From NCBI GenBank assembly GCA_036506495.1, contig DASXRQ010000147.1, forward strand, positions 1 through 64,000: a stretch of 64,000 nucleotides of DNA, in the 5' to 3' direction. Positions 50,428 to 60,040 of this stretch are shown one piece after another. Origin of the DNA: DASXRC01 sp036506495. Its GTDB lineage: Bacteria > Actinomycetota > Actinomycetes > Mycobacteriales > Micromonosporaceae. The position numbers and the translations under genes are program-made. Numbering within the stretch: position 1 is the stretch's first letter; each line of letters starts with the position of its first letter. Under the pieces are notes generated by a model. That model did no database searches. It was not told where the DNA came from and saw nothing but the letters and a program-made list of their open reading frames with translations.

Positions 50428-51345
50428 TCAGGGAAGCGGCGTCAGCCTCGTGCGCGGCCCGGCCCGCAGGACACCGGACGGCAGCTCCCGACCGACGATC
50501 TGCTCGGCGAGCCGGGCGGCATCGATCAGCGAGTCCAGGTCGATGCCGGTCTCGATGCCCATGTCGTGCAGCATGTGCACCACCTCCTCGGTGGCGACGT
50601 TCCCGGTGGCGCCCGGGGCGTACGGGCAGCCGCCGAGCCCGCCGACGCTGGCGTCGTACTCCGTGATCCCGAGCTCGAGCGCCGTCAGGATGTTGGCGAG
50701 CGCGGTGCCACGGGTGTCATGGAAGTGCAGCAGCATCGGCGTGTCCGGGTGCCGCTCGCGGACGAGGGCGACCACGTCCCGGACCCGGCGCGGCGTGGCC
50801 ATGCCCGTGGTGTCGCCGAACGCGACCCGGTCCGCCCCGTCGGCGAGCACCCGGTCGACGATGTCGGCGACCCGGGCCGGATCCACGTCGCCCTCGTACG
50901 GGCAGCCGAAGCTGGTCGCGACGATGACCTCGACAGCCGCCCCCGCGCCGTGCAGCGCGTCGATGAGCTCGGCGATGTCGTCGAGCGACTCCGCCGTCGA
51001 CCGGTTCACGTTCATCTTGTTGTGAGTGTCGCTCGCCGAGACCACGACCTCGATCTCGGTGAAGCCCGCGGCGAGGGCACGCTGGGCCCCGCGTGAGTTC
51101 GGCACCAGGGCCGAGTAGCGCACGCCCGGCCGCCTCGCCGCGCGCTTCCACACCTCGTCCGCGTCCGCCATCTGGGGTATCGCCTTCGGGTGGACGAACG
51201 AGACCGCCTCGACGCGCCGCACGCCGGTCGCGGACAGGGCATCGAGAAGCCTGACCTTGGCCTCGGTCGGGACCGGAGCCTCGTTCTGCAGGCCATCGCG
51301 CGGGCCGACCTCGCGAATGGAAACCTCACTCGGCAACTCAGCCAT
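50428..51345 (-). CDS. Hydroxymethylglutaryl-CoA lyase
   Basis: This 305-residue TIM-barrel lyase splits HMG-CoA into acetoacetate and acetyl-CoA, the last step of leucine breakdown. The substrate-site motif EVGPRDGLQNE is at 12-22, metal ligands are in HFHDTRGTALAN at 207-218, and catalytic Cys240 is in GGLGGCPYAPGATGN. A GGGAGG ribosome site precedes ATG 51345. It follows the biotin carboxylase gene after 18 bp and is co-transcribed with it. Confidence 0.95.
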   Translation of the reverse strand: MAELPSEVSIREVGPRDGLQNEAPVPTEAKVRLLDALSATGVRRVEAVSFVHPKAIPQMADADEVWKRAARRPGVRYSALVPNSRGAQRALAAGFTEIEVVVSASDTHNKMNVNRSTAESLDDIAELIDALHGAGAAVEVIVATSFGCPYEGDVDPARVADIVDRVLADGADRVAFGDTTGMATPRRVRDVVALVRERHPDTPMLLHFHDTRGTALANILTALELGITEYDASVGGLGGCPYAPGATGNVATEEVVHMLHDMGIETGIDLDSLIDAARLAEQIVGRELPSGVLRAGPRTRLTPLP

Positions 51346-51363
51346 GCCGACCTCCCGACCGAC

Positions 51364-52701
51364 TCAGCGCATCCGACCGACGATGCCGGTGTCGTAATCA
51401 CCCGACCGGAACTCCTCGTTGTCGAGAAGCTCCGCGAAGAACGGCAGGTTGTTCTTCGGTCCCGCGATCTCGAACGCGGCCACCGCCGCGGCGGCCCGCT
51501 CGATCGCCTCGGCCCGGTCGTCGCCGTGGACGATCAGCTTGGCCATCAGCGAGTCGTAGAACGGCGTCACGGTGGTGCCCTCGGCGTACCCGGAATCGAC
51601 CCGCACCCCGTCGCCCGCCGGCTCCACCCATCGGGTGATCGCGCCCGGACCCGGCAGGAACCGCTTCGGGTCCTCCGCGTTGACCCGCAACTCGATCGCG
51701 TGACCGCGTGCCGTCAGCGCCTCCGGGTCGAACGTGGGCGCGAGGCCGGAGGCCACCCGCAGCTGCTCCTCGACCAGGTCCACGCCGTACACGAGCTCGG
51801 TGACCGGGTGTTCGACCTGCAGCCGCGTGTTCATCTCGAGGAAGAAGAAGGCGCCGGTCGTCAGGTCCAGCAGGCACTCGACGGTGCCGGCGTTGTGGTA
51901 GCCGACCGCCTCACCAGCCCGCACCGCCGCCGCGAGCAGGCGAGCGCGCAGCTGTTCGGAGACCGCCGGGGACGGCGACTCCTCGACCAGTTTCTGGTTA
52001 CGCCGCTGAACGGAGCACTCCCGCTCGCCGAGCGCGACCACCCGCCCGTCGACCAGGCCGAGGATCTGCACCTCGATGTGGCGTACCCGGGGGAAGTAGC
52101 GCTCGATGAGGACGGAGCCGTCGCCGAACATGCGCTCGGCAAAGCCGCGTACCTTCTCGTACTCCGTCCGCAATGCCGGCTCGTCGCCGGCGACCGCCAG
52201 GCCCATGCCGCCGCCGCCGGCGGCGGCCTTCACCATCACGGGGTAACCGATGCGGACGGCCTCGGCGACCGCACCGTCCGCGTCGCGGGCCGGATCGGTC
52301 GTCCCCGGCGCCACCGGGACACCCGCCGCGGCCATCAGGTTCCGGGCATTGATCTTGTCGCCCATCGCCGTGATCGCGTCCGCGCCGGGTCCGACCCACA
52401 CCAGCCCGTGGGCGGCGACGGTACGCGCGAAGTCGGCGTTCTCGGAGAGGAAGCCGTAGCCCGGGTGGACCGCCTGGGCGCCGCTCGACTTGGCGGCCGC
52501 CAGCACCGCCTCGACGTTGCGGTAGCTCTGCGCCGGGTTGGCGGGACCCACACAGATCGCGTCGTCGGCCTCGGCCACGAACGGCAGACCCGCGTCGGCC
52601 TCCGAGTAGATGGCGATCGCCCGGACCCCGAGTCGTCGCGCGGTCCGGATGATCCGGCGGGCGATCTCGCCGCGGTTCGCCACCAGCACCGACTCGATCA
52701 T
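51364..52701 (-). CDS. Biotin carboxylase subunit without biotin carrier domain
   Basis: This 445-residue ATP-grasp enzyme carboxylates biotin on a carrier protein. The ATP site shows VMVKAAAGGGGMG near 155-167 and EMNTRLQVEHPVTE at 289-302, with the usual YSEADAGLPFVAEAD and HPGYGFLSEN. It ends after the C-terminal carboxylase domain (IVHGDDRAEAIERAAAAV) and has no biotinyl-lysine MKM motif. Methylcrotonyl- and propionyl-type alpha subunits of about 600-670 residues usually carry one. The carrier must come from elsewhere. GGAGGAGT precedes the ATG. A TetR-type operator lies just upstream. Confidence 0.93.
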   Translation of the reverse strand: MIESVLVANRGEIARRIIRTARRLGVRAIAIYSEADAGLPFVAEADDAICVGPANPAQSYRNVEAVLAAAKSSGAQAVHPGYGFLSENADFARTVAAHGLVWVGPGADAITAMGDKINARNLMAAAGVPVAPGTTDPARDADGAVAEAVRIGYPVMVKAAAGGGGMGLAVAGDEPALRTEYEKVRGFAERMFGDGSVLIERYFPRVRHIEVQILGLVDGRVVALGERECSVQRRNQKLVEESPSPAVSEQLRARLLAAAVRAGEAVGYHNAGTVECLLDLTTGAFFFLEMNTRLQVEHPVTELVYGVDLVEEQLRVASGLAPTFDPEALTARGHAIELRVNAEDPKRFLPGPGAITRWVEPAGDGVRVDSGYAEGTTVTPFYDSLMAKLIVHGDDRAEAIERAAAAVAAFEIAGPKNNLPFFAELLDNEEFRSGDYDTGIVGRMR

Positions 52702-52723
52702 GGGACTCCTCCAACCAAGCGTG

Positions 52724-52740
52724 CTGAACGATCGTTAGGC
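52724..52740. promoter_or_regulatory. TetR-type operator 2 (upstream of biotin carboxylase gene)
   Basis: CTGAACGATCGTTAGGC with the perfect core AACGATCGTT at 52727-52736 lies in the 46-bp gap between the TetR stop and the biotin carboxylase start. Confidence 0.75.
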
Positions 52741-52747
52741 TATCTGG

Positions 52748-53332
52748 TCAGCCAAGCAGCGCGGCCAGCGCGGCCACGCGCAGCAACGCCGCGCGCCGGT
52801 TGCGATCCACCTCGCCGCCGAGAAACGGCGTCGAGTTCATCAGACCAAAGGCCGCATGGGCGAGCACCCGGGCCTCCGCTGGGTCCAGTTCCGGTCGCAG
52901 CCGGGTGAGCACACCGACCCACTCCTCCACGTAGAGCCGCTGCAGCTTGCGGATCTGGTGACGGGGCTCGTCCGGGAGCCGGTCGAGCTCGTGCAGGTGC
53001 AGCGCGATCACCGCGGGATTGGCGAGCGCGAACTCGACGTGGAAGTCGACGAGCGACTCGAGCGCACCGCGTGCGTCGTCCGGGTGGCCGGCGACGCGGG
53101 TACGCCCGCCATCCAGCAGGCCCTCGCTGACCGGGGTGAGCGCCGCGGCCACCATCGCTTCCTTGCCGGCGAAATGGTGGTACAGGGCGGGCCCGGTGAC
53201 GCCCGCGGCGGAGCCGATGTCGTCCATCGAGACACCGTGGTAGCCGCGCGCCGCGAACAGCCCGACCGCGATCTCGAGAATCTCGTCGCGCCGCGATCGC
53301 CGCCGCGTCGGGGCCTCCTGCTCCACCGTCAC
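52748..53332 (-). CDS. TetR-family regulator of the acyl-CoA catabolic genes
   Basis: This 194-residue regulator has a TetR helix-turn-helix at about 15-62 (RRDEILEIAVGLFAARGYHG, then VSMDDIGSAAGVTGPALYHH and FAGKEAMV). A helical ligand domain follows. Matching palindromes upstream of its own gene, the biotin carboxylase and the carboxyltransferase point to a local repressor, probably released by an acyl-CoA intermediate. This is inferred from operator placement. Its gene precedes biotin carboxylase on the same strand. Confidence 0.9.
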   Translation of the reverse strand: MTVEQEAPTRRRSRRDEILEIAVGLFAARGYHGVSMDDIGSAAGVTGPALYHHFAGKEAMVAAALTPVSEGLLDGGRTRVAGHPDDARGALESLVDFHVEFALANPAVIALHLHELDRLPDEPRHQIRKLQRLYVEEWVGVLTRLRPELDPAEARVLAHAAFGLMNSTPFLGGEVDRNRRAALLRVAALAALLG

Positions 53333-53366
53333 CCGGCCAGCGTAACGGGCCGTCCAAGGCGGGACC

Positions 53367-53380
53367 TGAACGAGCGTTCA
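53367..53380. promoter_or_regulatory. TetR-type operator 3 (upstream of the TetR gene)
   Basis: TGAACG-AG-CGTTCA is a palindrome with the same half-site as operators 1 and 2 and one altered central base pair. It lies 34 bp before the TetR start codon, as expected for autoregulation. Confidence 0.65.
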
Positions 53381-53393
53381 TCCCTGGGTACGG

Positions 53394-53427
53394 CGATGGG
53401 GCTCCGCGGCGCCGCGGAGCCCCATCG
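53394..53427. terminator. Perfect 17-bp-arm palindrome after the protease gene
   Basis: Positions 53394-53410 and 53411-53427 are exact reverse complements with no loop bases; a hairpin would open at the centre. It lies 18 bases after the protease stop and upstream of the TetR promoter. Confidence 0.7.
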
Positions 53428-53445
53428 GTGGCGTCTCGTCGTGGC

Positions 53446-55275
53446 CTAGAAGACCGCGTTGAGGGCCGACCAACCACTGTTGATGGTCACATTGGTCCGG
53501 ATCCACGCGCCCTTGCCGTTGGTCATGTAGAGCCGCATCGAACCGGTCGGCGTGATGCCGATCACGTCGAGCAGGTTGTCGCCGTTCCAGTCGCCGGGCG
53601 TGATGATCCGGCTGAACATGTTCCAGCCCGAGCCCATCTTCACGCCGGCGCCGGCGAAACCGCCCGACCCGCTGCCGGTGTAGAGGAACAGGTCGCCGTC
53701 GGGCTTGCGCGCGAGGAGGGACGGCTTCCCGTCGCCCTTCCACGACCCGGGCGAGTTGATCCGGTCGAAGATGTTCCACCCAGCGCCGACCTTCACGCCG
53801 CCGCCGGAGAACCCGCCCGCCCCGTTGCCGTTGTACCGGAACAGGTCGCCGTTGGGCTTGCGCGCGAGCAGGTTGACGCTGCCCGGGGCGGTCCAGTTGT
53901 TGACCGCCACGATCTCGTTGAATCCGTTCCAGCCAGAACCGATCTTGACCCGCGGCTTGATGCCACCCGTGCCGTCGTCGTCGTACCGGTATAGGTTGCC
54001 CGCCGAGTCCCGAGCCAGGATCGACGTCGTGCCCTTGCCCGCCCAGCTGTTGGCCCGGAGGAGCTTGGTGTATCCGCTCCAGCCGAAGTTGATGATGGCC
54101 ACGCCGTTGAACCCGTTGTGGCCGTCGTTCAGGAACCCGCTGCCCGAGTACTCGCGCAGGCGTCCCGACGAGTCGCGAGCGATCAGGTCGGTGTGCCCAT
54201 CGCCCGACCAGTCCAGGTTCGGCGCGGCGGGACGGACCACGTCGGCGTTGATCGAGTCGGCGTACCGGCTCAGCCGCTCGTAGACGCCGTACCGGCTGGT
54301 GCAGTCCACCGAGCCCCAGTCAGTGATGCCGACCTCGACCCCGTTGACCAGCAGCGGTCCGCCGGAGTCGCCCGAGCAGGAGTCGACGACCTGAGGGGTC
54401 TTCACGCCCGCGCAGATCATGCGGTTGCCGTCGTAGAGGCTGCCCCAGTCGTTGTTGCAGGCGGTCCAGGTCTGCATCGTCACGGACGCCTTGTGCAGGA
54501 TGCCGTAGGCCTCGGTGGCCACGTCGTAGATGCCGTAGCCGAGGATGTCGGCAGGCGTGCCACCCGCGTACGGCGTCTGGTCGCCCTGCGCGCTGAGCGT
54601 GACGGGCGTGTACGCCGCCGGCAGCGGCTGACTGAGCGTCAGCACCGAGACGTCGTCCTTCGGCACCTCGCCGTTGACCACGGCCGTGAAGTTGAAGCTC
54701 TGGTGGGTCCAGACCGACGCCGGCCTGGCGACGAAGCCGCCCGGCTCGGTGTCGAGCGTCAACAGGTTCGACCGCCCTGCGACGACGAACACGAACCCGA
54801 ACGGAAAGTCCACCGCGCAGTGTCCGGCGGTCAGCACCTTGGTCGGGCTGATCACCGTGCCCGTGCAGGTCGCGACCCAGAGTTCGTAGACGCCCTGGTC
54901 GTTCAGCAGGTAGAAGTACGATCGCAGACCCACGATCCACGGGTACTGGCTGACGTCGACCTGCGGAACCTCCTGCCCGCCGATGACCCGCGGCTTCGTG
55001 GTGGTCAGTGGTTGGAACGCGGGACCGTGCGCGCCGAGCGTGGGCATCGGGCCCTTCGCGCGCACCGCCCCGGGCGGAAGTGGACGACCGCTCGTCGTCG
55101 CGCTACTCAGCGGCGTGAGCCCGCTCCCGCCGGCGCCGCCGGTGTCGCCTGGGCCGCCTGGGCCGCCCTGGGCCGCACCGCCGGGTACCAGCACTCCGGC
55201 AACACCGATGGCCAGGCCGGCGAGGCCGACCAGGATCCGTCGGCGCACCGATCTGTGCCTGTCCATTGTGGACAC
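53446..55275 (-). CDS. Secreted trypsin-like serine protease with VCBS/FG-GAP-type repeats
   Basis: This protein has about 609 residues. A signal peptide (ILVGLAGLAIGVAGVLVPGGAA) and a Gly/Ser/Pro pro-region precede the S1 protease domain, which starts at RVIGGQEV. The catalytic residues are in VLTAGHCA (His), KDDVSVLTL (Asp) and SCSGDSGGPL (Ser). The C-terminal 220 residues contain about five repeats of the type LLARKPNGDLFRYNGNGAGG with GxGWNxF, a beta-propeller-like adhesion module common in actinomycete exported enzymes. I start at GTG 55275 because GGGGAGG lies four bases before it; ATG 55266 is an alternative. The frame further upstream is not coding. Confidence 0.9.
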   Translation of the reverse strand: MSTMDRHRSVRRRILVGLAGLAIGVAGVLVPGGAAQGGPGGPGDTGGAGGSGLTPLSSATTSGRPLPPGAVRAKGPMPTLGAHGPAFQPLTTTKPRVIGGQEVPQVDVSQYPWIVGLRSYFYLLNDQGVYELWVATCTGTVISPTKVLTAGHCAVDFPFGFVFVVAGRSNLLTLDTEPGGFVARPASVWTHQSFNFTAVVNGEVPKDDVSVLTLSQPLPAAYTPVTLSAQGDQTPYAGGTPADILGYGIYDVATEAYGILHKASVTMQTWTACNNDWGSLYDGNRMICAGVKTPQVVDSCSGDSGGPLLVNGVEVGITDWGSVDCTSRYGVYERLSRYADSINADVVRPAAPNLDWSGDGHTDLIARDSSGRLREYSGSGFLNDGHNGFNGVAIINFGWSGYTKLLRANSWAGKGTTSILARDSAGNLYRYDDDGTGGIKPRVKIGSGWNGFNEIVAVNNWTAPGSVNLLARKPNGDLFRYNGNGAGGFSGGGVKVGAGWNIFDRINSPGSWKGDGKPSLLARKPDGDLFLYTGSGSGGFAGAGVKMGSGWNMFSRIITPGDWNGDNLLDVIGITPTGSMRLYMTNGKGAWIRTNVTINSGWSALNAVF

Positions 55276-55569
55276 ATAACCTCCCCGTCGTCCGACGATG
55301 ACAAGCTCGACCGAGGCGAGAACCCGTGCGAAGCCAAGACGGCGCACGAAGGGTGCCGTAGGAGGATCCCCCGTGCCGGTCGAGCGGGCACACGCTAGCA
55401 GGGCCGGTAGCGGGTGGAAACCCGCCGGAGGCACGGATTCCGAGCCCAACCGGTGAGATTCGTTGATGTCCATGAATTAGACGACGAGAGGTAGCGGACA
55501 CGCCACGTTGAGTGACCGCCGGTCGCGTTCGGCCGGGAACCCATGCGGTCTGTCGCGAGTCTTCCCGAC

Positions 55570-56874
55570 ATGATGACCAGGCGTGAGGCGCTCCGGGCCG
55601 CGGCGGGCGGTCTGATCGGTGCCGGGTTCGTCGGCCGTATCGCGGCCTGTGAGCACCGGACCACCTCGACCGATGACGCCGCTCCGGTCGTGCGGCGGGC
55701 CGCCGGCGACCTGCTCTTCGTCGAGACGGCCGGTGGACTGAGGCTCATCGACGCCTCGACCGGTCGGTCGGCGATCACCACCAACGCGGAGCTGGCAAGC
55801 CCCGACTGGTCCCGGGTGGCGAGCGCTGCCACGACCGGGTTCGGAACCCAGTTCGAGCTGCGCGACGTCGCGTCCGGCCGGTTGGTCTCGAGCGGCACGC
55901 TGCGGGACCGGCTGGAACCCCGCGTGGTCTCATCCGTCGGCTGGCTGGTGGCGCTCGCGACGCCGGCCGGGCGTGGCGCCACCACGTACCGCCCGGCCGG
56001 CCGCGACCACACCACGGTGGTCGTCGCGGACACCGGCGGCGAACGCGTACGCATCGAACTGGCCGGCAACCTCGAGCCGGAGGCGTTCAGCACCGACGAC
56101 CGCGCCCTGTTCGTGCTCGAGTACCTGCCGCCGTTGGCGCCCGACCGCTACCGCGTGCGCCGGTTGAACCTCACGACCCGGCGGCTCGAGCCGCTCCTGA
56201 CCCGGGTGAAGGTTCCCGTCCCGCCCGGTGCCGAGGAGGAGATGCGCGGCGAGGGACGGCAGGCCGTGTTCGACCGTTCGAGGCATATGCTGTTCACGCT
56301 GTACACGCATCAGCCCGACCACCTCCACACGCGAGACCTGATCGCCGGTGCCCGGCCCGGCTCCCCGGGTGTCCACGCGTTCGTCCACTCGCTCCACCTG
56401 GCCGAGCAGTGGGCGTACTGCATCGACCTGCCGGCACCGTTCGGCGACGGCCCGGCCGCCGGGCACGCGATCGCCCTGAGCCCGGACGGGTCGCGACTCT
56501 ACATTGTGGACGCCTCGAGGGGCAGCATCGCCGAGATCGACCCCGACTCGCTGACCGTCCTCGCGCAGCGGCGCTTCACCGCCGACGCGGGACCGGGCGG
56601 CGAGGCGGCCGCCGCCGTGACCTCGGACGGCCGGCACCTGCTCGTCGGCGGCCGAGGGATCGCCGCCGTTCCGCTCGCCGGGGCGACGGACTCCGACGTG
56701 CCCCCGTGGGTGGCGACCCCGTCGCCGGTTCGCGGGCTGGCGGTCGCCGGCGATCGGGCCTACATCGGACAGGAAGCCGCGGTGCTCTGGCGGGACGTTC
56801 GCACCGGGCGCACGATCGGCCGCGCCCCGGTGCCGGGGCTCGTCCGGCTCCGGCACGTGACCCCGGCGCGGTAG
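55570..56874 (+). CDS. Exported beta-propeller-like protein
   Basis: This protein of about 434 residues has an N-terminus (TRREALRAAAGGLIGAGFVG, then RIAAC) that resembles a twin-arginine signal with a possible lipoprotein cysteine. The rest contains repeating strands such as AIALSPDGSRLYIVDASRGS, AVTSDGRHLLVGGRGIAAV and GLAVAGDRAYIGQEAAVLW, typical of a YVTN-like or WD-like propeller. Function unknown. ATG 55570 is chosen because it gives the shortest n-region; an ATG at 55543 is in frame. It is divergent from the protease and converges on the rhodanese gene with 15 bp between. Confidence 0.7.
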   Translation: MMTRREALRAAAGGLIGAGFVGRIAACEHRTTSTDDAAPVVRRAAGDLLFVETAGGLRLIDASTGRSAITTNAELASPDWSRVASAATTGFGTQFELRDVASGRLVSSGTLRDRLEPRVVSSVGWLVALATPAGRGATTYRPAGRDHTTVVVADTGGERVRIELAGNLEPEAFSTDDRALFVLEYLPPLAPDRYRVRRLNLTTRRLEPLLTRVKVPVPPGAEEEMRGEGRQAVFDRSRHMLFTLYTHQPDHLHTRDLIAGARPGSPGVHAFVHSLHLAEQWAYCIDLPAPFGDGPAAGHAIALSPDGSRLYIVDASRGSIAEIDPDSLTVLAQRRFTADAGPGGEAAAAVTSDGRHLLVGGRGIAAVPLAGATDSDVPPWVATPSPVRGLAVAGDRAYIGQEAAVLWRDVRTGRTIGRAPVPGLVRLRHVTPAR

Positions 56875-56889
56875 GGCTCCGGCGCGACG

Positions 56890-57792
56890 CTAGTCGGCGA
56901 CGCCGCCCGGCTTGTCACCCCTGGCGATCGGCGCGCGGACCAGGTTTCCCCACTCCGTCCACGAGCCGTCGTAGTTGCGGACCTGCGGGTACCCGAGCAG
57001 GTGATGCAGCACGAACCAGGTGTGGCTGGACCGCTCGCCGATCCGGCAGTAGGCGATGATGTCGTCGCCCGCCGACAGGCCGAGCTCGTCGGAGTAGATC
57101 GCCCGAAGCGCGTCCGCCGCCCGGAACGAGCCGTCGTCGTTCGCCGCCGCCTTCCACGGCTTGCTGACCGCGCCCGGGATGTGCCCGCCGCGCAGCGCGC
57201 CTTCCTGCGGGTAGTCGGGCATGTGCAACAGCTCGCCGGTGTACTCCCCGGGCGAACGCACGTCGACCAGCGGGCGACCGGCCGAGATGTGCGCCATCAC
57301 CTGGTCGCGGAACGCCCGGATCGGGGCGTCGTTGCGCTCGGCGACCGGATACTGCGTGGTCGGTCGGCGCGCCGGGTCGCGGGTCAGCGGCCGGCCCTCG
57401 GCCACCCACTTCTGCCGCCCGCCGTCGAGCAGCCGCACGTCCCGATGGCCAAACAGGGAGAAGACCCAGAGGGCGTACGCGGCCCACCAGTTGAAGTTGT
57501 CGCCGTAGAAGACCACGGTGTCGTCCCGCCCGATGCCCTTCGCTTCGCACAGGGCGGCGAAGCCCGACGAGTCGAGGTAGTCCCGGGTGACCTGATCGTT
57601 CAGCTCCGTGTGCCAGTCGACCTTCACCGCCCCCGGGATGTGGCCGGTGTCGTAGAGGAGCACGTCTTCGTCGGACTCGACGACCACCAGGCCGTCCCGG
57701 TCGAGGTTGTCGGCAAGCCACCCTGCGGTGACCAGTTTCTCCGGATGCGCGTACGCCTGCAGTTGCGGCGCCGGATCGGTCGGTACGGACAT
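56890..57792 (-). CDS. Sulfurtransferase (tandem rhodanese, thiosulfate sulfurtransferase type)
   Basis: This 300-residue protein with two rhodanese domains is of the SseA/CysA type. The N-terminal domain (about 20-140) is inactive. The C-terminal domain carries active-site Cys249 in [11 protein letters not shown]. The conserved [19 protein letters not shown] and [13 protein letters not shown] lie at matching positions of the two domains. It transfers sulfane sulfur to cyanide or to protein acceptors. SufE, a cysteine-desulfurase partner often next to this gene in actinobacteria, lies about 4.6 kb away. The start is ATG 57792. Confidence 0.93.
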   Translation of the reverse strand: MSVPTDPAPQLQAYAHPEKLVTAGWLADNLDRDGLVVVESDEDVLLYDTGHIPGAVKVDWHTELNDQVTRDYLDSSGFAALCEAKGIGRDDTVVFYGDNFNWWAAYALWVFSLFGHRDVRLLDGGRQKWVAEGRPLTRDPARRPTTQYPVAERNDAPIRAFRDQVMAHISAGRPLVDVRSPGEYTGELLHMPDYPQEGALRGGHIPGAVSKPWKAAANDDGSFRAADALRAIYSDELGLSAGDDIIAYCRIGERSSHTWFVLHHLLGYPQVRNYDGSWTEWGNLVRAPIARGDKPGGVAD

Positions 57793-57816
57793 GAATCTCA
57801 CGGTAGTACGTATCAG

Positions 57817-59115
57817 TCACAGCACGGACCGAACCGCCTCGACCGCCGCCGTGACGTCGCGCTCATTGTTGAAGATCGTGGTGCCGAACCGCAGGTAGGA
57901 CGGCTCATAGGGCGTGCTGCTGGCCACGACCCCGCGTGCCGCCAGTCGACCGACGGCCTGCGCAGGCAGGACGCCCGGAACATCGCAGCACACGATGCCG
58001 GCGGACAGCTGCGGGTCCTTCGGCGTGATCAGGCGGACCCCTGGCAGGCTCGCCAGTCCGTCCTTCAGCCTGGCCGCCAGCTCATGCGTGCGCGCCGCGA
58101 CCCGGTCCCGTCCCAGCGCGGCGTGCAGGGCGAACGCCTCGGCCAGCGCCCAACGGTGTTCGAAGCTGTGGTATCCACCGGGGGTGGCCGCCGGCCCGGC
58201 CGGTGCGCCGCCGGTCGCGTACCCGAGCCAGGCACCGATGGCCCGGCGGTCGAACGAGGGGATGCTCGGCGAAAACCGGGACCAGGCCCGCTCGGTGCCC
58301 CAGACCAGGCCGGTGCCGCGCGGTCCGAACAGCCACTTGTGGCCGCCGGACACGAAGAAGTCGCAGCCCAGCTGCCCGGGCGTGGCGTCCTCCGCGCCGA
58401 AGCCATGTACCGCGTCCACGCAGAGCAGTGCCTCGGGGTTACGGACCCGAAGGGCGTCGGCGATGGCTCTGATCGGCAGCTTCACCCCGGTGCTCGAATG
58501 CACCCAGGTGAGCGCGACGGCGGCGGCCCGGCCGGTCACCGCACGGGTCAGCGCCGACACGATCTCGTCGGCGGTCGCGGTGGCCGGGTCGCGGTACAGC
58601 CGGACGCGCCGCACGGTCACCCCGTCCCGGACGGACCGCAGGCGCAGCGCCTCGTGGGTGGCGTAGAAGTCGTGCTCGGTGGTCAGCACCTCCTGGCCCG
58701 CCCGCAGTCGCAGTCCGGCGTAGAGCAGGCCGAGTCCCATCGTCGTCGAGTCGGTGAACGCGATCCGGTCGGCGGGACCGCCCAGGTACGCGGCGGCCGC
58801 GGTCGCGACCGCCTCGTCGAGCCGGGTCTCGTTGGCCGCGAGGTAGCGGATCGGGTCCGCATCGAGCCCGCGGCGGTGGGCGTCGATGGCGGCTCGAACC
58901 GTGGCCGGGTGACTGGCGAAGACGAACGTGGCCAGGTGCGCCACGCTCGCGTCGAGCGCGAGTTGTTCGCGTACGCTCGACCAGCTTCGTGGATCGAGCG
59001 GCGGCGCGCTCGGCGCGGTGGCCGGGCTCGGCGGGGCGGCGCCGCACCGGGCGGTCGAGCCCATGACACCGGCGGCCGTGGCGGCCCCGAGGACGGTACG
59101 TCGGCGGAGCTTCAT
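57817..59115 (-). CDS. Class V aminotransferase-fold PLP enzyme with twin-arginine export signal
   Basis: This 432-residue protein begins [20 protein letters not shown], a good twin-arginine signal, followed by a Pro/Ala/Ser linker and a fold-type I PLP domain. VDAVHGFG supplies Asp234, and Lys260 in [14 protein letters not shown] is the PLP lysine. [16 protein letters not shown] and [15 protein letters not shown] resemble isopenicillin N epimerase-like enzymes. Export of a folded, cofactor-loaded aminotransferase-like enzyme would explain the Tat signal. The substrate is unknown. It lies between rhodanese (24 bp) and the SGNH hydrolase gene (24 bp) on the same strand, so the three are probably one operon. 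Confidence 0.85.
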   Translation of the reverse strand: MKLRRRTVLGAATAAGVMGSTARCGAAPPSPATAPSAPPLDPRSWSSVREQLALDASVAHLATFVFASHPATVRAAIDAHRRGLDADPIRYLAANETRLDEAVATAAAAYLGGPADRIAFTDSTTMGLGLLYAGLRLRAGQEVLTTEHDFYATHEALRLRSVRDGVTVRRVRLYRDPATATADEIVSALTRAVTGRAAAVALTWVHSSTGVKLPIRAIADALRVRNPEALLCVDAVHGFGAEDATPGQLGCDFFVSGGHKWLFGPRGTGLVWGTERAWSRFSPSIPSFDRRAIGAWLGYATGGAPAGPAATPGGYHSFEHRWALAEAFALHAALGRDRVAARTHELAARLKDGLASLPGVRLITPKDPQLSAGIVCCDVPGVLPAQAVGRLAARGVVASSTPYEPSYLRFGTTIFNNERDVTAAVEAVRSVL

Positions 59116-59139
59116 GCCATCGATCGTGCGCGCGTCAGG

Positions 59140-59925
59140 TCACGAGGGGAACACCCGGTCAACGGGCCCGAGCAAGGGGCGCTTCGCAACGACAAGGTCG
59201 CCCGACGAGCGGCCGGTGAGCCGGCGCTTGACCCACGGCGCAAGGTGCTGGCCGGCCCAGACGACATCGCCGCCGCGGGCAACCAACCACCGTCTGGGAG
59301 CGGGCGGTGGTGGCGCGGTGAACCAATCCGGGTGCGGCTCGACGCCGAGCGCCGACAGCACATGTGCCGCGACCCGTCGGTGCCCGTGCGTCGACAGGTG
59401 CAGCCGGTCGGCGCTCCACAGGAGCGGGTTGTAGAACTCGTGGTCGCTCCACAGGTCGACCAGGCTCGCCCCGTGCCGGTCCGCGGTCTCGCCGACCGCG
59501 CGGTTGAGCAACGCAACTCGCGGCCCGATCAGCCGCTGGCCGGGCAGCCGAGCCGTCACATCGGCGAACCGGAACAGGAGCACGTCGGCACCGCCCGCGC
59601 GGAGTTCTCCGATCGTGGCGTCGAACCGCCCGATCAGGCTGGGACCGTCGAAGGAGCGCCGCAGCACGTCGTTGCCCCCGGCCGCGAAGCTCACCAGCGC
59701 CGGTCGCATCGCGAGCGCGACCGGCACCTGCTCGCTCACTATCCGGCCGAACAGCCGCCCGCGTACCGCCAGGTTGGCGTAGCCGAAGTCCCCATCGGCC
59801 GCCTCGGCCGCCAGCCGGGCCGCGACCAGGTCTGCCCAGCCGCGGTAACCGGTGCCGTCCGGGTACGGATCATCGATCCCCTCGGTGAAGCTGTCCCCCA
59901 TCGCCACGTAGCTCGCCCAGCGCAC
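59140..59925 (-). CDS. SGNH/GDSL-family hydrolase
   Basis: This 261-residue esterase-type enzyme has block I GDSFTEG (10-16), block III GGND near residue 85 and block [11 protein letters not shown] near residue 170. It has no signal peptide and a Pro-rich C-terminal extension of about 80 residues. The substrate is unknown. It is likely the first gene of a unit continuing into the exported aminotransferase-like gene. Confidence 0.88.
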   Translation of the reverse strand: MRWASYVAMGDSFTEGIDDPYPDGTGYRGWADLVAARLAAEAADGDFGYANLAVRGRLFGRIVSEQVPVALAMRPALVSFAAGGNDVLRRSFDGPSLIGRFDATIGELRAGGADVLLFRFADVTARLPGQRLIGPRVALLNRAVGETADRHGASLVDLWSDHEFYNPLLWSADRLHLSTHGHRRVAAHVLSALGVEPHPDWFTAPPPPAPRRWLVARGGDVVWAGQHLAPWVKRRLTGRSSGDLVVAKRPLLGPVDRVFPS

Positions 59926-60040
59926 CGCGCCCCCTTTCCGCGGCCCCAGTGTGACAAAGGCTCCGCCCGTGTCGCGTGCGGCACCGAGCCCGCGGCAAAT
60001 TCGGCGGCATGCGGCGACCGACGCCGCGTACGCTGCGCAA

